From Rhizobium sp. BK650 (lineage in GTDB: Bacteria > Pseudomonadota > Alphaproteobacteria > Rhizobiales > Rhizobiaceae), in contig NZ_JACIBK010000004.1 in NCBI RefSeq assembly GCF_014195325.1, positions 186,001-250,000 of the forward strand: a stretch of 64,000 nt of DNA. The letters run 5' to 3'. Each line of letters begins with the position of its first letter. The first letter of the stretch is position 1. A program made the translations under genes and the position numbers. The notes beneath the pieces are model-generated. The model was given only the letters and a program-made list of their open reading frames with translations. It did no database searches and was not told the DNA's origin. Of this stretch, positions 9,691 to 19,205 are shown in pieces.

Positions 9691-11181
9691 TCAGCCGTTG
9701 CTGGCGAGCATGGAAATCTTGTTGCCCATGGACTCGCCGTTCTTGTCGAGAAGGCGGGTCGGATAGTCACCGGTAAAGTAGTGGTCGGTGAACTGCGGGC
9801 GGGCCGGGTTGCGATCCTCGCCACCGACGGCGCGATAGAGGCCGTTGATCGACAGGAAGGCAAGCGAATCCGCACCGATATACTTCGCCATGGCTTCGAC
9901 GTCGGCATACTGGTTGGCGAGCAGCTTGTCGGCGTCAGGCGTATCGATGCCGTAAAAATCCGGGAAGAAGATCATCGGGCTGGCGACGCGGATATGCACT
10001 TCCTTGGCACCCGCCTCGCGGATCATCTGCACGATCTTCAGCGAGGTCGTGCCGCGCACGATGGAATCGTCCACCAGAACGACGCGTTTGCCTTCGATCA
10101 TCGCCCGATTGGCGGAATGTTTCAATTTAACGCCGAAGGCGCGAATCTGTTGGGTCGGCTCGATGAAGGTACGGCCGACATAGTGGTTGCGGATGATACC
10201 ATATTCGAAAGGAATGCCGCTTTCCTGAGCGTAGCCGAGCGCTGCAGGCGTGCCGCCATCAGGAACGGGCACGATGACGTCGGCATCGACTGGCGATTCC
10301 TTGGCAAGGTTCATGCCCATGTTCTTGCGCGTCGTATAGACGTTGCGGCCGCCGACGACTGAGTCCGGACGAGCGAAATAGACATATTCGAACAGGCAGA
10401 GGCGCTCGGGCTGCTGCTTGCTCGGCTTGCGCGCATCGATGCTGATCGAACCGTCGGGCTGGATTTCGCAGATGACGACTTCGCCATTCTCCACGTCGCG
10501 GATGAACTTGGCGCCGATAATGTCAAGCGCGCAGGTTTCCGAGCAGAAGATCGGCTTGCCATCGAGCTCACCCATGACCAGTGGGCGGATGCCGGTAGGG
10601 TCGCGCGCGGCGATCAGCTTGGTGCGCGTCATGGCGAGCATCGAATAGCCGCCTTCCATCTGACGGATGGCGTCGATGAAGCGATCGGCCGTGGATGTAT
10701 GGCGGGAGCGGGCGATGAGGTGGAGGACGACTTCGGTATCGGATGTCGACTGACAGATCGCGCCGGTTGCGATGATCTGACGGCGCAGCGTCAGGCCGTT
10801 GGTAAAATTGCCGTTATGGGCAATGGCGATGCCACCTTCTTCCAGTTCGGCAAAGAGCGGCTGAACGTTGCGCATCGCCACTTCGCCCGTCGTGGAATAG
10901 CGCGTATGGCCCATCGAGATGCTGCCGGGCAGGCGGGCGAGCGTCATCGGATTGGTGTAGTGGTCGCCGACGAGGCCCATGTGGCGTTCCTGATGGAAGC
11001 GCTTGCCGTCGAAGGAAACGATACCAGCCGCCTCCTGCCCGCGATGCTGCAGGGCGTGCAGGCCTAGCGCCGTCAGTGCGGCGGCATCGGCATGTCCCAG
11101 AATTCCGAAAACGCCGCATTCTTCATGCAGCGTATCTCCGTCGAGCGGATCGTCAGTCGGGAAGGAATCGGACTGGTTCAT
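9691..11181 (-). CDS. purF: Amidophosphoribosyltransferase
   Basis: A 496-residue enzyme for the first committed step of purine synthesis (PRPP + glutamine to phosphoribosylamine). The N-terminal Ntn glutaminase domain has its nucleophile at Cys22 after a short propeptide (HEECGVFGI), with HTRYSTTG and HNGNFTN further on. The phosphoribosyltransferase domain carries the PRPP loop VVLVDDSIVRGTT. Length and order are normal. It follows cvpA on the same strand after 231 bases, as in many proteobacteria where cvpA and purF are linked. Confidence 0.97.
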   Translation of the reverse strand: MNQSDSFPTDDPLDGDTLHEECGVFGILGHADAAALTALGLHALQHRGQEAAGIVSFDGKRFHQERHMGLVGDHYTNPMTLARLPGSISMGHTRYSTTGEVAMRNVQPLFAELEEGGIAIAHNGNFTNGLTLRRQIIATGAICQSTSDTEVVLHLIARSRHTSTADRFIDAIRQMEGGYSMLAMTRTKLIAARDPTGIRPLVMGELDGKPIFCSETCALDIIGAKFIRDVENGEVVICEIQPDGSISIDARKPSKQQPERLCLFEYVYFARPDSVVGGRNVYTTRKNMGMNLAKESPVDADVIVPVPDGGTPAALGYAQESGIPFEYGIIRNHYVGRTFIEPTQQIRAFGVKLKHSANRAMIEGKRVVLVDDSIVRGTTSLKIVQMIREAGAKEVHIRVASPMIFFPDFYGIDTPDADKLLANQYADVEAMAKYIGADSLAFLSINGLYRAVGGEDRNPARPQFTDHYFTGDYPTRLLDKNGESMGNKISMLASNG

Positions 11182-11371
11182 TTCTGCGGGCCTTTGCTCT
11201 CACAAGAATGGATTGGCATTTCCAATTGCATGATACCGGAAATCTCTGAGCTTTCCGATAGTCTCACGGTCAACGGCACCTGTCTCAAAATCCGTTCGCC
11301 GGTTCTGAAACGGCTGAGGCCCGGCAAAGCGAAATGCCCGGCCGGACCTTTGGTCTTACGTCCCGCTCAAA

Positions 11372-11383
11372 TGGCAATTGCCA
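11372..11383. promoter_or_regulatory. Perfect 12-base palindrome between cvpA and purF
   Basis: TGGCAATTGCCA is a perfect palindrome in the 231-base cvpA-purF gap, about 190 bases before the purF start. It does not match the E. coli PurR consensus. It could be an operator or chance. Confidence 0.25.
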
Positions 11384-11412
11384 GGCCGCGGGTCAAGCTA
11401 GTGAACACTGCG

Positions 11413-12033
11413 TCAATTCGATGGCTGCTGTGCGCCATTGTTAGGCGCGGGTGTTGCATCTTCCGCCGGCGCCTGATCATTGGCCGGCGCATTTTCATTT
11501 GTCGTGCGTGCGCCACCAAGCTTCTCGGTAATGCTCTTCTGGATCATCTGGGAGAATTCATCCGGCAGCACTGCCTGCAGGCGAACGACAAGGGAATCCA
11601 GGAACGGCTTCGATTTCGCATTATTGACCCACGCCGGACGGTGATCGGCATCGACCAGCCAGTTCCAGAAGGCAACCGCAACGACGAGCAGAAGTATGCC
11701 GCGCGCCGCACCGAAGAGGAAGCCTAAAGTACGGTCGAGTGCGCCGATGCGGCTGTCGATGATGAAATCGGCGATCTTCATCGTAATGAAGGAGATGACG
11801 ATCAGCGCAATCAGGAAGACGACGGCCGCCGAACCGACGATGGCGATGCGATCGTCATCGGTATATTTCTTCGCGTAAGGCACGAGATAGGGGTAGAGGT
11901 AGTAGGCGGCTGCTGCAGAGCCGCCCCAGCTCGCGATCGAGAGGACCTCGCGCGAGAAGCCACGGACCATTGCCAATACGGCGGAGAAGAGTACGACGCC
12001 GATGACAATACCGTCGAAAATCGTAATGGGCAT
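11413..12033 (-). CDS. cvpA: CvpA family membrane protein
   Basis: A 206-residue inner membrane protein with four predicted helices in the first 130 residues (for example FDGIVIGVVLFSAVLAMVRG with the conserved RGFSRE turn). The C-terminal tail is rich in Ala, Pro, Asn and Gln and probably disordered. CvpA is needed for colicin V production and envelope stress tolerance in enterics; its molecular role is unknown. GGAG precedes the ATG. Linkage to purF is a widely conserved context. Confidence 0.9.
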   Translation of the reverse strand: MPITIFDGIVIGVVLFSAVLAMVRGFSREVLSIASWGGSAAAAYYLYPYLVPYAKKYTDDDRIAIVGSAAVVFLIALIVISFITMKIADFIIDSRIGALDRTLGFLFGAARGILLLVVAVAFWNWLVDADHRPAWVNNAKSKPFLDSLVVRLQAVLPDEFSQMIQKSITEKLGGARTTNENAPANDQAPAEDATPAPNNGAQQPSN

Positions 12034-12122
12034 GTAAATTCCACTCCAGACTGCTGCCTTGCGGGCTGCGTCGCGCCTTGTTTGGCTGATCCTATAGCAT
12101 CCCCGCTATTGGTGATGAAGGA

Positions 12123-13523
12123 TCAAACGTCTTCTTCCACACGCTGCAACGCGCCCTTGGAGCCGGCAATGCGCGCAACCAGATCCGGCAGGCTCTCGAT
12201 CTCGCTCCAGCGACCGCTGCCCCTCGGCAGTTCGGCAGAGCCGGATGGTAGAAGAGCCGCCGAAAACCCCAGCTTTTCGGCTTCTTTAAGGCGCTGGGCT
12301 GTTTGCGCAACCGGCCGGACAGCGCCCGACAGACTGACTTCGCCGAAATAGACGCAATCGGCCGGAAGGGCAATACCGGCAAGCGATGAAACGAGAGCCG
12401 ACGCAACGGCAAGATCGGCCGCCGGTTCCGAGATGCGGAAGCCGCCGGCAATGTTGAGATAGACATCGTGCTGCCCGAGCCGGACGCCGCAATGGGCCTC
12501 CAGCACTGCAAGGATCATCGACAGACGCGCCGAGTCCCAGCCGACGACGGCGCGCCGCGGCGTGCCGAGCGACGTCGGCGCCACCAGCGCCTGCACTTCG
12601 ACGAGAACCGGCCGCGTGCCCTCCATGCCGGCGAAGACGGCCGCGCCCGGCGATTTTTCGTTACGCTCGCCGAGGAAGAGTTCCGAGGGATTGGCGACTT
12701 CGCGCAGACCCTTGTCAGACATTTCGAAGACGCCGATCTCGTCGGTTGGCCCGAAGCGGTTCTTCACCGTGCGCAGGATGCGGTAGTGATGGCCACGATC
12801 GCCTTCGAAATAGAGCACGGCATCGACCATATGCTCGACCACGCGCGGACCGGCGATCTGGCCGTCCTTGGTCACATGGCCGACGAGCACCATGGCCGCA
12901 CCCGTCTGCTTGGCGAAGCGGATCATCGATTGAACGCCGGTGCGCACCTGCGTTACCGTGCCCGGTGCGGATTCGGCAAGCTCGCTCCAGAGCGTCTGAA
13001 TGGAATCGATAATGACGAGATCGGGCCGCTTGCCATCGGCCAAGGTGGCGAGAATGTCCTCGACATTGGTTTCGGCCGCCAGCAGCACATCGGTGTCGGC
13101 GGCAGCCAGCCGCTGAGCGCGCAACCGCACCTGCGCCACCGCCTCTTCGCCCGAGACATAGATGATCCTGTGGCCGCGGCGCGACAATGCGGCCGCCCCC
13201 TGCATGAGCAGCGTCGACTTGCCGATGCCGGGATCGCCGCCGACGAGCACGGCCGAGCCGCGCACGAAGCCGCCGCCGGTGACACGGTCGAGCTCGGAAA
13301 TACCGGTATGGATGCGCGGCGCTTCCTCGATCTCACCGGAGAGAGCCGTCAATGCGACCGGACGGCCTTTCTTCGGCGTCTTGGCAGGACCGCCGCCGAT
13401 GCCGCCCATCGGATCTTCCTCGACGATGGTATTCCACTCGCCGCAATTGTCGCATTTGCCGGCCCAGCGGTTATGCACCGCGCCGCAGCTCTGGCAGATG
13501 AATTGTGTTCTGGCCTTGGCCAT
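12123..13523 (-). CDS. radA: DNA repair protein RadA (Sms)
   Basis: A 466-residue RecA-like helicase that promotes branch migration in recombination repair. The four-cysteine zinc finger uses Cys10, Cys13, Cys24 and Cys27. The Walker A motif is GGDPGIGKST, the RadA-specific KNRFG motif is present, and a Lon-like C-terminal domain follows. The start at 13523 (MAKARTQF) is the standard family start; an in-frame ATG 33 bases upstream is possible. It lies between alr and cvpA as in related genomes. Confidence 0.95.
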   Translation of the reverse strand: MAKARTQFICQSCGAVHNRWAGKCDNCGEWNTIVEEDPMGGIGGGPAKTPKKGRPVALTALSGEIEEAPRIHTGISELDRVTGGGFVRGSAVLVGGDPGIGKSTLLMQGAAALSRRGHRIIYVSGEEAVAQVRLRAQRLAAADTDVLLAAETNVEDILATLADGKRPDLVIIDSIQTLWSELAESAPGTVTQVRTGVQSMIRFAKQTGAAMVLVGHVTKDGQIAGPRVVEHMVDAVLYFEGDRGHHYRILRTVKNRFGPTDEIGVFEMSDKGLREVANPSELFLGERNEKSPGAAVFAGMEGTRPVLVEVQALVAPTSLGTPRRAVVGWDSARLSMILAVLEAHCGVRLGQHDVYLNIAGGFRISEPAADLAVASALVSSLAGIALPADCVYFGEVSLSGAVRPVAQTAQRLKEAEKLGFSAALLPSGSAELPRGSGRWSEIESLPDLVARIAGSKGALQRVEEDV

Positions 13524-13669
13524 CAATGACTGCTTTCGGGTAGAGGGACGCGGCAAGCGCCCGAATCGGATTTCTGCCCTAGATAATGGCTTCCCGCATC
13601 GATCAAAACTAATGATTTTCCCATCAGCGACCGGGCTGTCAGCATTGCCACGCTCTGAAAGGATAGGCC

Positions 13670-14305
13670 ATGCTCGATTATTCGCTCGCTCACTGGATCG
13701 GTTTCTTCACCGCGGCGGTGCTTTTGAACATCTCGCCCGGTCCTGACATGGCCTTCATCCTCGGCCACACGATGAAGGGCGGCACGCGCGCCGGCTTCTC
13801 GGCCGTCTTCGGCATCTGGACCGGCGCCTGCATGCATGTGCTTCTCGCCGCCTTCGGCCTGTCGGCGATCCTGGCCGCCTCGGCAATCGCTTTCTCCACC
13901 GTCAAATGGGTCGGCGCGATTTATCTCGTCTGGCTCGGCATCCGGGCGCTGCGCTCGAAAGGCGAGGGCGGTTTCGTGCGGGCGGCGGGCGAAACGCTTG
14001 GGCGTCGACGCATCTATCGACAGGGCGTATTGGTCTCGCTGCTCAATCCGAAGGTTGCGATCTTCTTCCTCGCCTTCCTGCCGCAATTCGTCGTCGACGG
14101 CGCAGGTCCGGCCTGGCTGCAGCTTGCCGTTCACGGCGGCCTGATCATTGTGGTGGCCTTTTTCATCGAGCCGCCGCTGATCCTGGCGGGAGGCCGCCTT
14201 GCCGCTCTTTTCAAGAGCAATACGAAAATCGGTCTGTGGCTGGATCGCGGCCTCGGCGCGCTATTCGTGGCACTCGGCGTGCGCCTCGCACTCACGACTC
14301 GCTAG
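13670..14305 (+). CDS. LysE family translocator
   Basis: A 211-residue membrane protein with about six helices of the LysE/RhtB exporter family. The N terminus has the family signature NISPGPDMAFILGHTMKGG. These proteins export amino acids or homoserine-lactone-like compounds; the substrate here is not deducible. AAGGA precedes the ATG. It is transcribed against radA and alr, so it interrupts an otherwise collinear minus-strand block and looks like an accessory gene. Confidence 0.87.
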   Translation: MLDYSLAHWIGFFTAAVLLNISPGPDMAFILGHTMKGGTRAGFSAVFGIWTGACMHVLLAAFGLSAILAASAIAFSTVKWVGAIYLVWLGIRALRSKGEGGFVRAAGETLGRRRIYRQGVLVSLLNPKVAIFFLAFLPQFVVDGAGPAWLQLAVHGGLIIVVAFFIEPPLILAGGRLAALFKSNTKIGLWLDRGLGALFVALGVRLALTTR

Positions 14306-14410
14306 AGCAATTCCAGCAAAAGTGTCTCGCGGTTTTGCGTCCGGAATTGCGGCAAAACAAAGAGATAGGGTGTTTCCGTGATTCGAAGAAAAACGGGAAT
14401 GCTCTATCTG
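14303..14410. repeat. About 100-base palindromic repeat, copy A, between convergent genes
   Basis: The ends form a near-inverted repeat: TAGAGCAATTCC at 14303-14314 and GGAATGCTCTA at 14396-14406. Inside, GCAATTCC at 14307-14314 pairs with GGAATTGC at 14343-14350, and GCAAAA pairs with TTTTGC within that stem. The sequence aligns along its length with copy B at 33012-33114, including the shared AAAACAAAGAGATA. It includes the LysE stop codon TAG and ends next to the alr stop. Confidence 0.8.
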
Positions 14411-15577
14411 CTATTCCTCGTCCGTCTCGTATTTGCGCTCGTGGCGCAGGCCGATACTCGTCAGCATCTCATAGCCGATCGTACCCGCGGCCTTCGCGGC
14501 ATCGTCGACGAGGATATTCTTGCCAAAGAGTTCGATATAGTCGCCGGCGCGCACGGCATTTTCAGGCAGGTCGGTCACGTCGAAAATTGTCTGGTCCATG
14601 GTGATGCGCCCTGCGACCGGAACCTTCTGGCCGGCAACAAACCCCTGTCCACCCTGCGGCACGACCTGGCGCAGCGGCACGCCGCCGCTCGACTGGCTGC
14701 GCATATAGCCATCGGCATAGCCGGCCGAGACGATCGCCAGCCGGCTGTCGCGCGTCAGCTGCAGCGCCCGCCCATAGCTGACGGATTCGCCTGCCTTGAC
14801 CGTGCGGATCTGGATGATGCGCGCCTCGGCGGTTGCCACCGGTCGCATCGGGTTTGCCATGCCATTGACGGCCTGCCCGCCGTAAAGCGCAATGCCCGGC
14901 CGGGTGAGATCGAAGTGATAGTCGTCGCCGAGCAGGATGCCGCCGGAGGCCGCAAGGCTTGAATCGATACCTTCATAGGCAGCGCTAACCGTCCGGAATG
15001 ATTCAAGCTGCTGCTTGTTCATGTCAGCGGAATGATCGTCGCCGCAGGCAAGATGGCTCATGACGAGAACGGGAGCGAAACTCGCCGGCCGCGACACGTC
15101 ATTGGCGAGCGCAATCGCCTCGTCCACCGTCAGGCCAAGTCGATTGAAGCCGGTATCGACATGCAGCGCGCACGGATAGTCGCCATAGTCGGCAAGCACC
15201 GCCATCCAGAAGGCAAGCTGCTCTTCCGAAGAGATGATCGGCACGAGATCGTTTTCGAAGAAGCGCCGCTCAGTGCCCGGCCAGATGCCCGCCAGCACGA
15301 AGATGCGTGCCTCGGGCGCAAACATGCGCAGCGTGACACCTTCATCGACAGTCGCTACGAAGAAATCCCGTGCGCCGGCAAGATAGAGCGCTTCGCCAGC
15401 ATCCTCGATTCCCATCCCATAGGCATCCGCCTTGACGACGGCGGCCGTGCGCGCCTTTCCCGAGCGCCGCGCCATATCCCGCCAATTGTCGGCCAGCGCC
15501 GTCAGATCGACGGTCAGCCGCAGGCCGGCAGAGGCGAAAAGATCGTCGTCTTCGAAGGGGATGGTAAAATCTGTCAT
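14411..15577 (-). CDS. alr: Alanine racemase
   Basis: A 388-residue PLP enzyme making D-alanine for peptidoglycan. The PLP lysine is Lys49 in AVVKADAYGMG and the second catalytic base, Tyr287, is in SAGYADGY. GRITMDQ of the C-terminal domain completes the active site. It is slightly longer than average because of an acidic N-terminal lead (FEDDDLF). It belongs to the dnaB-alr-radA order conserved in rhizobia, although here azlD and its partners separate it from dnaB. Confidence 0.95.
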   Translation of the reverse strand: MTDFTIPFEDDDLFASAGLRLTVDLTALADNWRDMARRSGKARTAAVVKADAYGMGIEDAGEALYLAGARDFFVATVDEGVTLRMFAPEARIFVLAGIWPGTERRFFENDLVPIISSEEQLAFWMAVLADYGDYPCALHVDTGFNRLGLTVDEAIALANDVSRPASFAPVLVMSHLACGDDHSADMNKQQLESFRTVSAAYEGIDSSLAASGGILLGDDYHFDLTRPGIALYGGQAVNGMANPMRPVATAEARIIQIRTVKAGESVSYGRALQLTRDSRLAIVSAGYADGYMRSQSSGGVPLRQVVPQGGQGFVAGQKVPVAGRITMDQTIFDVTDLPENAVRAGDYIELFGKNILVDDAAKAAGTIGYEMLTSIGLRHERKYETDEE

Positions 15578-15730
15578 GAATCGCCGCGCCGAAAGAGAAA
15601 GGAAAATGCTGCCAATACTCTAGAGACCATTGTGGCAAAGAGAAAGCATGCGGGGCGACATACCAGGCTTTCCTCACCTGCGATCACTTTTGTTCAAGAC
15701 GCAGGGAAGCCTCCGCGCTAGTCTGTCGGG

Positions 15731-16588
15731 ATGCAGAACGTTTCCCAGAAAGAGGCGGCAGACGCCATGCCGCTTGCCAAGGTGGAATCGGCCCGCTTTT
15801 GGCGGGACAGCCGCTTCTGCGACATGGAGTGCCTGAGCGCCAGTTTTTTAACGCATGAATATGCGCCGCATGCGCATGATACGTTCAGCATCGGCGCAAT
15901 CGAAAGCGGCAGCCAGATCGCCACGCTGCGCGGCAGGCGGGAAGAGACCGGCCCGGGCGACCTCTATCTGATCGATCCCGGCGTGGTGCACGATGGCACT
16001 CCCGGCGGCGAAGGCTATCGCTATCGGATGATCTATCCGGATACGAAGCTCTTCATCGACATTCTGGAGGATGTTACCGGCAAGGCCTTCAATGCGACGC
16101 CATCCTTTGCCGGGTCGCTGCCGCGCGATCCCCAGCTTGCCGAAGCTTTCCACAATGCTCACCGCACGCTTGAGAGTGGCGCGGGCGCGCTGGAATCCGA
16201 TGAAAGCATGTTCTCGGTGCTGGCTGCTATCTTCGCCCGCTACGGCAGCACGATCGTCCTGCCCATCGATACCAAGGAGCGCAGTGCTGTCGCGCGCGCC
16301 CGCGATTACCTGATCGAGAATTTCGACAGCGATCTCGGCCTCGAGGAACTGGCAAAGATAGCGGGGTTGAGCCGCGCCCATTTGATCCGCGCTTTCCGCA
16401 GGGAATATCACATCACCCCGCATGCCTTCCTGACCGACCGGCGTGTGCTGGTCGCCCGGCGGCTGCTGAGGGAGGGTCACATGCCCGCCGATGTCGCGCT
16501 TCAGTGCGGTTTCGCCGATCAGGCGCATTTCACACGCCACTTCAAATCCCGCACTGGCGTTACTCCCGGCCAGTTCCGTGTCGGTTGA
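15731..16588 (+). CDS. AraC family transcriptional regulator
   Basis: A 285-residue regulator. Residues 30-100 form a cupin-like sensor (HEYAPHAHDTFSIG, then GDLYLIDPGVVH). The last 100 residues are the two helix-turn-helix AraC domain, with LEELAKIAGLSRAHLIRAFRREY and ALQCGFADQAHFTRHFKSRTG. It lies just upstream of azlC-azlD on the same strand, so it very probably controls those exporter genes. AraC regulators with this partner are common in proteobacteria. The inducer is unknown. Confidence 0.9.
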   Translation: MQNVSQKEAADAMPLAKVESARFWRDSRFCDMECLSASFLTHEYAPHAHDTFSIGAIESGSQIATLRGRREETGPGDLYLIDPGVVHDGTPGGEGYRYRMIYPDTKLFIDILEDVTGKAFNATPSFAGSLPRDPQLAEAFHNAHRTLESGAGALESDESMFSVLAAIFARYGSTIVLPIDTKERSAVARARDYLIENFDSDLGLEELAKIAGLSRAHLIRAFRREYHITPHAFLTDRRVLVARRLLREGHMPADVALQCGFADQAHFTRHFKSRTGVTPGQFRVG

Positions 16589-16657
16589 TCACTTTCGTTC
16601 AATACAGCCCTTAGCGGCCTCGGCTACCTCTCCGCCGTCTTGATGTGGAGGTTGCCG

Positions 16658-17362
16658 ATGTTGCAACAGAGTCAGCCAACCGGCAAAAGTCTGATCCGCG
16701 AATTTCTTGGCGGAGTGCGCGCCATTTTTCCCCTGATCGTCGCGGTCCTGCCGATTGGCCTGGTCTTCGGCGCGGTCTCGGCCACCAAAGGGCTTTCGAC
16801 GCTGGAAACGACGCTGATGAGCGCGCTCGTCTTTGCCGGCGGTTCACAATTCGTGGCGATGGATATCTGGACGTATCCGGCAAGCTGGATCAGCGTCGGC
16901 TTCGCTGCCCTGCTCGTCAATATCCGCCACGTGCTGATGAGCGCTTCGATCGGCACGAAGATGCAGGCCTTCTCCGGCATCAAACGCTATGTCGCCATGC
17001 TGTTCCTGGCCGATGAACTCTGGGCAATGGCGGAATTTCGCGCCGGCACCACACGGCTGACACCCGCCTGGTATGCCGGCATCGTCACTCCCTTCTACCT
17101 GACCTGGGTCGGCTCCTCGCTCGCAGGGGCGCTCCTTGGCGCTTTTCTCGGCGATCCCGCGGTCATCGGCCTCGACTTCGCCTTTCCGGCAGTCTTCATC
17201 GTGCTGGTGATGGGCTTCTGGAAGGGGTCGCGAACCGGCGCGGTGCTGGCCGCAAGCGGCATTGCATCCGTTATCGTGCACCAGTTCGTGCCCGGTGTCT
17301 GGTATATCGCCGCCGGTGCGCTGGCTGGTCTGGCAATGGCTCTCTTTGGCGGGCCAAGATAA
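16658..17362 (+). CDS. azlC: AzlC family branched-chain amino acid exporter, large subunit
   Basis: A 234-residue membrane protein of the AzlC (LIV-E) family, which with AzlD exports branched-chain amino acids or analogues. Features include the motif PLIVAVLPIGLVFGA, SALVFAGGSQFVA near residue 55 and NIRHVLM near residue 90. The ATG at 16658 is preferred because GGAGG sits six bases before it; ATG 16643 or TTG 16640 would give a slightly longer protein without a good site. It is followed at 13 bases by azlD. Confidence 0.9.
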   Translation: MLQQSQPTGKSLIREFLGGVRAIFPLIVAVLPIGLVFGAVSATKGLSTLETTLMSALVFAGGSQFVAMDIWTYPASWISVGFAALLVNIRHVLMSASIGTKMQAFSGIKRYVAMLFLADELWAMAEFRAGTTRLTPAWYAGIVTPFYLTWVGSSLAGALLGAFLGDPAVIGLDFAFPAVFIVLVMGFWKGSRTGAVLAASGIASVIVHQFVPGVWYIAAGALAGLAMALFGGPR

Positions 17363-17375
17363 AGGAGCAGGCCGC

Positions 17376-17678
17376 ATGACGCTCGATCTCAATACTCTGC
17401 TCGCCATCGTTGCCATGGCAGCCGCGACGATCTTCACCCGTTTCAGCGGCCTCGTGCTGATCCGCTACGTTGAGATCGACGAGAACCGGAGAACGGCGAT
17501 CGAAGCCATTCCGCCGGCCGTGCTGATGGCTGTCATTGCCCCGACCGCCTTTGCGACCGGCTGGGCGGAGACGCTGGCCTGTGTGGCAACCGCAATCGCT
17601 GCCAGCCGCCTGCAGATGCTGGTAAGCGTTGTCATCGGGGTCGCGACAGTGGCTTTGCTGCGGGCTGCAGGTCTCTAA
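17376..17678 (+). CDS. azlD: AzlD domain-containing small subunit
   Basis: A 100-residue protein with three or four hydrophobic segments, typical of AzlD, the small partner of AzlC. The conserved TIFTRFSGLVL and AIPPAVLMAVIAP stretches are present. AAAGGAG lies before the ATG at 17376. Its stop is only 24 bases from the convergent dnaB stop, with a perfect hairpin between. Confidence 0.88.
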   Translation: MTLDLNTLLAIVAMAAATIFTRFSGLVLIRYVEIDENRRTAIEAIPPAVLMAVIAPTAFATGWAETLACVATAIAASRLQMLVSVVIGVATVALLRAAGL

Positions 17679-17683
17679 CGGAA

Positions 17684-17707
17684 ATTGACGCGGAAAGCCG
17701 CGTCAAT
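17684..17707. terminator. Hairpin between azlD and dnaB 3' ends
   Basis: ATTGACGCGG-AAAG-CCGCGTCAAT is a perfect 10-base-pair stem with a four-base loop, placed between convergent genes. The dnaB stop codon lies inside its right arm. No strong T run follows on either side, so it may act as a bidirectional barrier or an mRNA 3' stabiliser rather than as a classic intrinsic terminator. Confidence 0.6.
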
Positions 17708-19205
17708 GTTCCTCATACTGCGTGAAGGATGGATCGGCGAGGTCGGCGAAGCGCGTGAATTCGGACTGGAAGGCAAGCTTCACCGTGCCGGTCGGTCCGT
17801 GACGCTGCTTGGCGATGATGACGTCTGCCGTGCCCTTCACCTTGTCGAACAAGGCTTCCCATTCCGGATATTTCGGATCGTGGATATCGCGCGGTTCCAT
17901 GTTCTTCACGTAATATTCCTCGCGGAACACGAAGAGCACGACGTCGGCGTCCTGCTCGATCGAGCCGGATTCACGAAGGTCGGAAAGCTGTGGCCGCTTG
18001 TCTTCGCGGCTTTCGACGGCGCGCGAGAGCTGCGACAGCGCGATGATCGGCACGTTCAGTTCCTTGCCGAGCGCCTTGAGGCCCGTGGTGATCTGGGTGA
18101 TTTCCTGAACGCGGTTATCGCTGGATTTGCCGGAGCCGGTCATCAGCTGCACGTAGTCGACGACGAGCACGTCGAGCCCGCGCTGGCGCTTGAGGCGGCG
18201 GGCGCGTGCCGAAAGCTGGGCGATCGAGATACCGCCGGTCTGGTCGATATAGAGCGGCACCTTCTGCATCATCATCGAGCAGGCGACGAGCTTTTCGAAA
18301 TCGGCGTCGTTGATGTCGCCGCGGCGGATCTTCGAGGAAGAGACTTCCGTCTGCTCTGAGATGATACGCGTGGCGAGCTGTTCCGACGACATTTCAAGCG
18401 AGTAGAAGCCGACGACACCGCCGTTCTTCGCCTTCATGCTGCCGTCCGGCTGCACTTCGCCTTCGTATGCGGCCGCGATGTTATAGGCGATGTTGGTGGC
18501 AAGCGAGGTCTTGCCCATGCCGGGACGTCCCGCGAGTACGATCAAGTCCGACCGCTGCAAGCCGCCCATCTTCGAATCGAGCGAATGGATGCCGGTGGAA
18601 ATGCCCGAGAGCCCGCCGTCACGCTCCTTGGCGACGGCCGCCATGTCGATGGCGAGCGCCACGGCGTCGTTGAAGGATTGAAAGCCGCCGTCATAGCGGC
18701 CGTTTTCGGCAAGCTCGAACAGCCGGCGTTCGGTATCTTCGATCTGGGCCTGCGGCGGCATGTCGAGCGGCGCGTCATAGGCGATGTTGACGACGTCCTC
18801 GCCGATGGTGATCAGCGCGCGGCGGATCGCCAGATCGTAGATCGCGCGGCCATAATCCTCGGCGTTGATGATCGTCACAGCACCCGTGACGAGGCTTGCA
18901 AGATATTGCGAAACGGTGATGTCGCCGACCTTTTCGTCGGCCGGCAGAAAGGTCTTGACCGTGACGGGGTTGGCGATCTTGCCCATGCGGATGATGTCGC
19001 CGGCGACCTCGAAGATCTTCCGGTGCAGCGGCTCGTAGAGATGCGTGGGCTTCAGGAAGTCCGACACCCGGTAATAAGCGTCGTTATTCATCAGGATGGC
19101 GCCGAGCAGCGCCTGTTCGGCCTCGATGTTGTTCGGTGCTTCGCGATAGTGCTGCTCTGCAGGAGCAACGGCGGCAATCTTTCGTGCAGCTTCGTTCATC
19201 GTCAT
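17703..19205 (-). CDS. dnaB: Replicative DNA helicase DnaB
   Basis: A 500-residue hexameric helicase that unwinds DNA ahead of the replisome. The N-terminal DnaB domain begins after a 20-residue lead (NNIEAEQALLGAIL). Walker A is GRPGMGKT at residues 226-233, LVVDYVQLM is Walker B, and SQLSRAVESR near residue 400 is the conserved H4-type region. There is no intein. The start is ATG 19205 or ATG 19199. The promoter should lie in the 440-base gap upstream. Confidence 0.97.
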   Translation of the reverse strand: MTMNEAARKIAAVAPAEQHYREAPNNIEAEQALLGAILMNNDAYYRVSDFLKPTHLYEPLHRKIFEVAGDIIRMGKIANPVTVKTFLPADEKVGDITVSQYLASLVTGAVTIINAEDYGRAIYDLAIRRALITIGEDVVNIAYDAPLDMPPQAQIEDTERRLFELAENGRYDGGFQSFNDAVALAIDMAAVAKERDGGLSGISTGIHSLDSKMGGLQRSDLIVLAGRPGMGKTSLATNIAYNIAAAYEGEVQPDGSMKAKNGGVVGFYSLEMSSEQLATRIISEQTEVSSSKIRRGDINDADFEKLVACSMMMQKVPLYIDQTGGISIAQLSARARRLKRQRGLDVLVVDYVQLMTGSGKSSDNRVQEITQITTGLKALGKELNVPIIALSQLSRAVESREDKRPQLSDLRESGSIEQDADVVLFVFREEYYVKNMEPRDIHDPKYPEWEALFDKVKGTADVIIAKQRHGPTGTVKLAFQSEFTRFADLADPSFTQYEEH

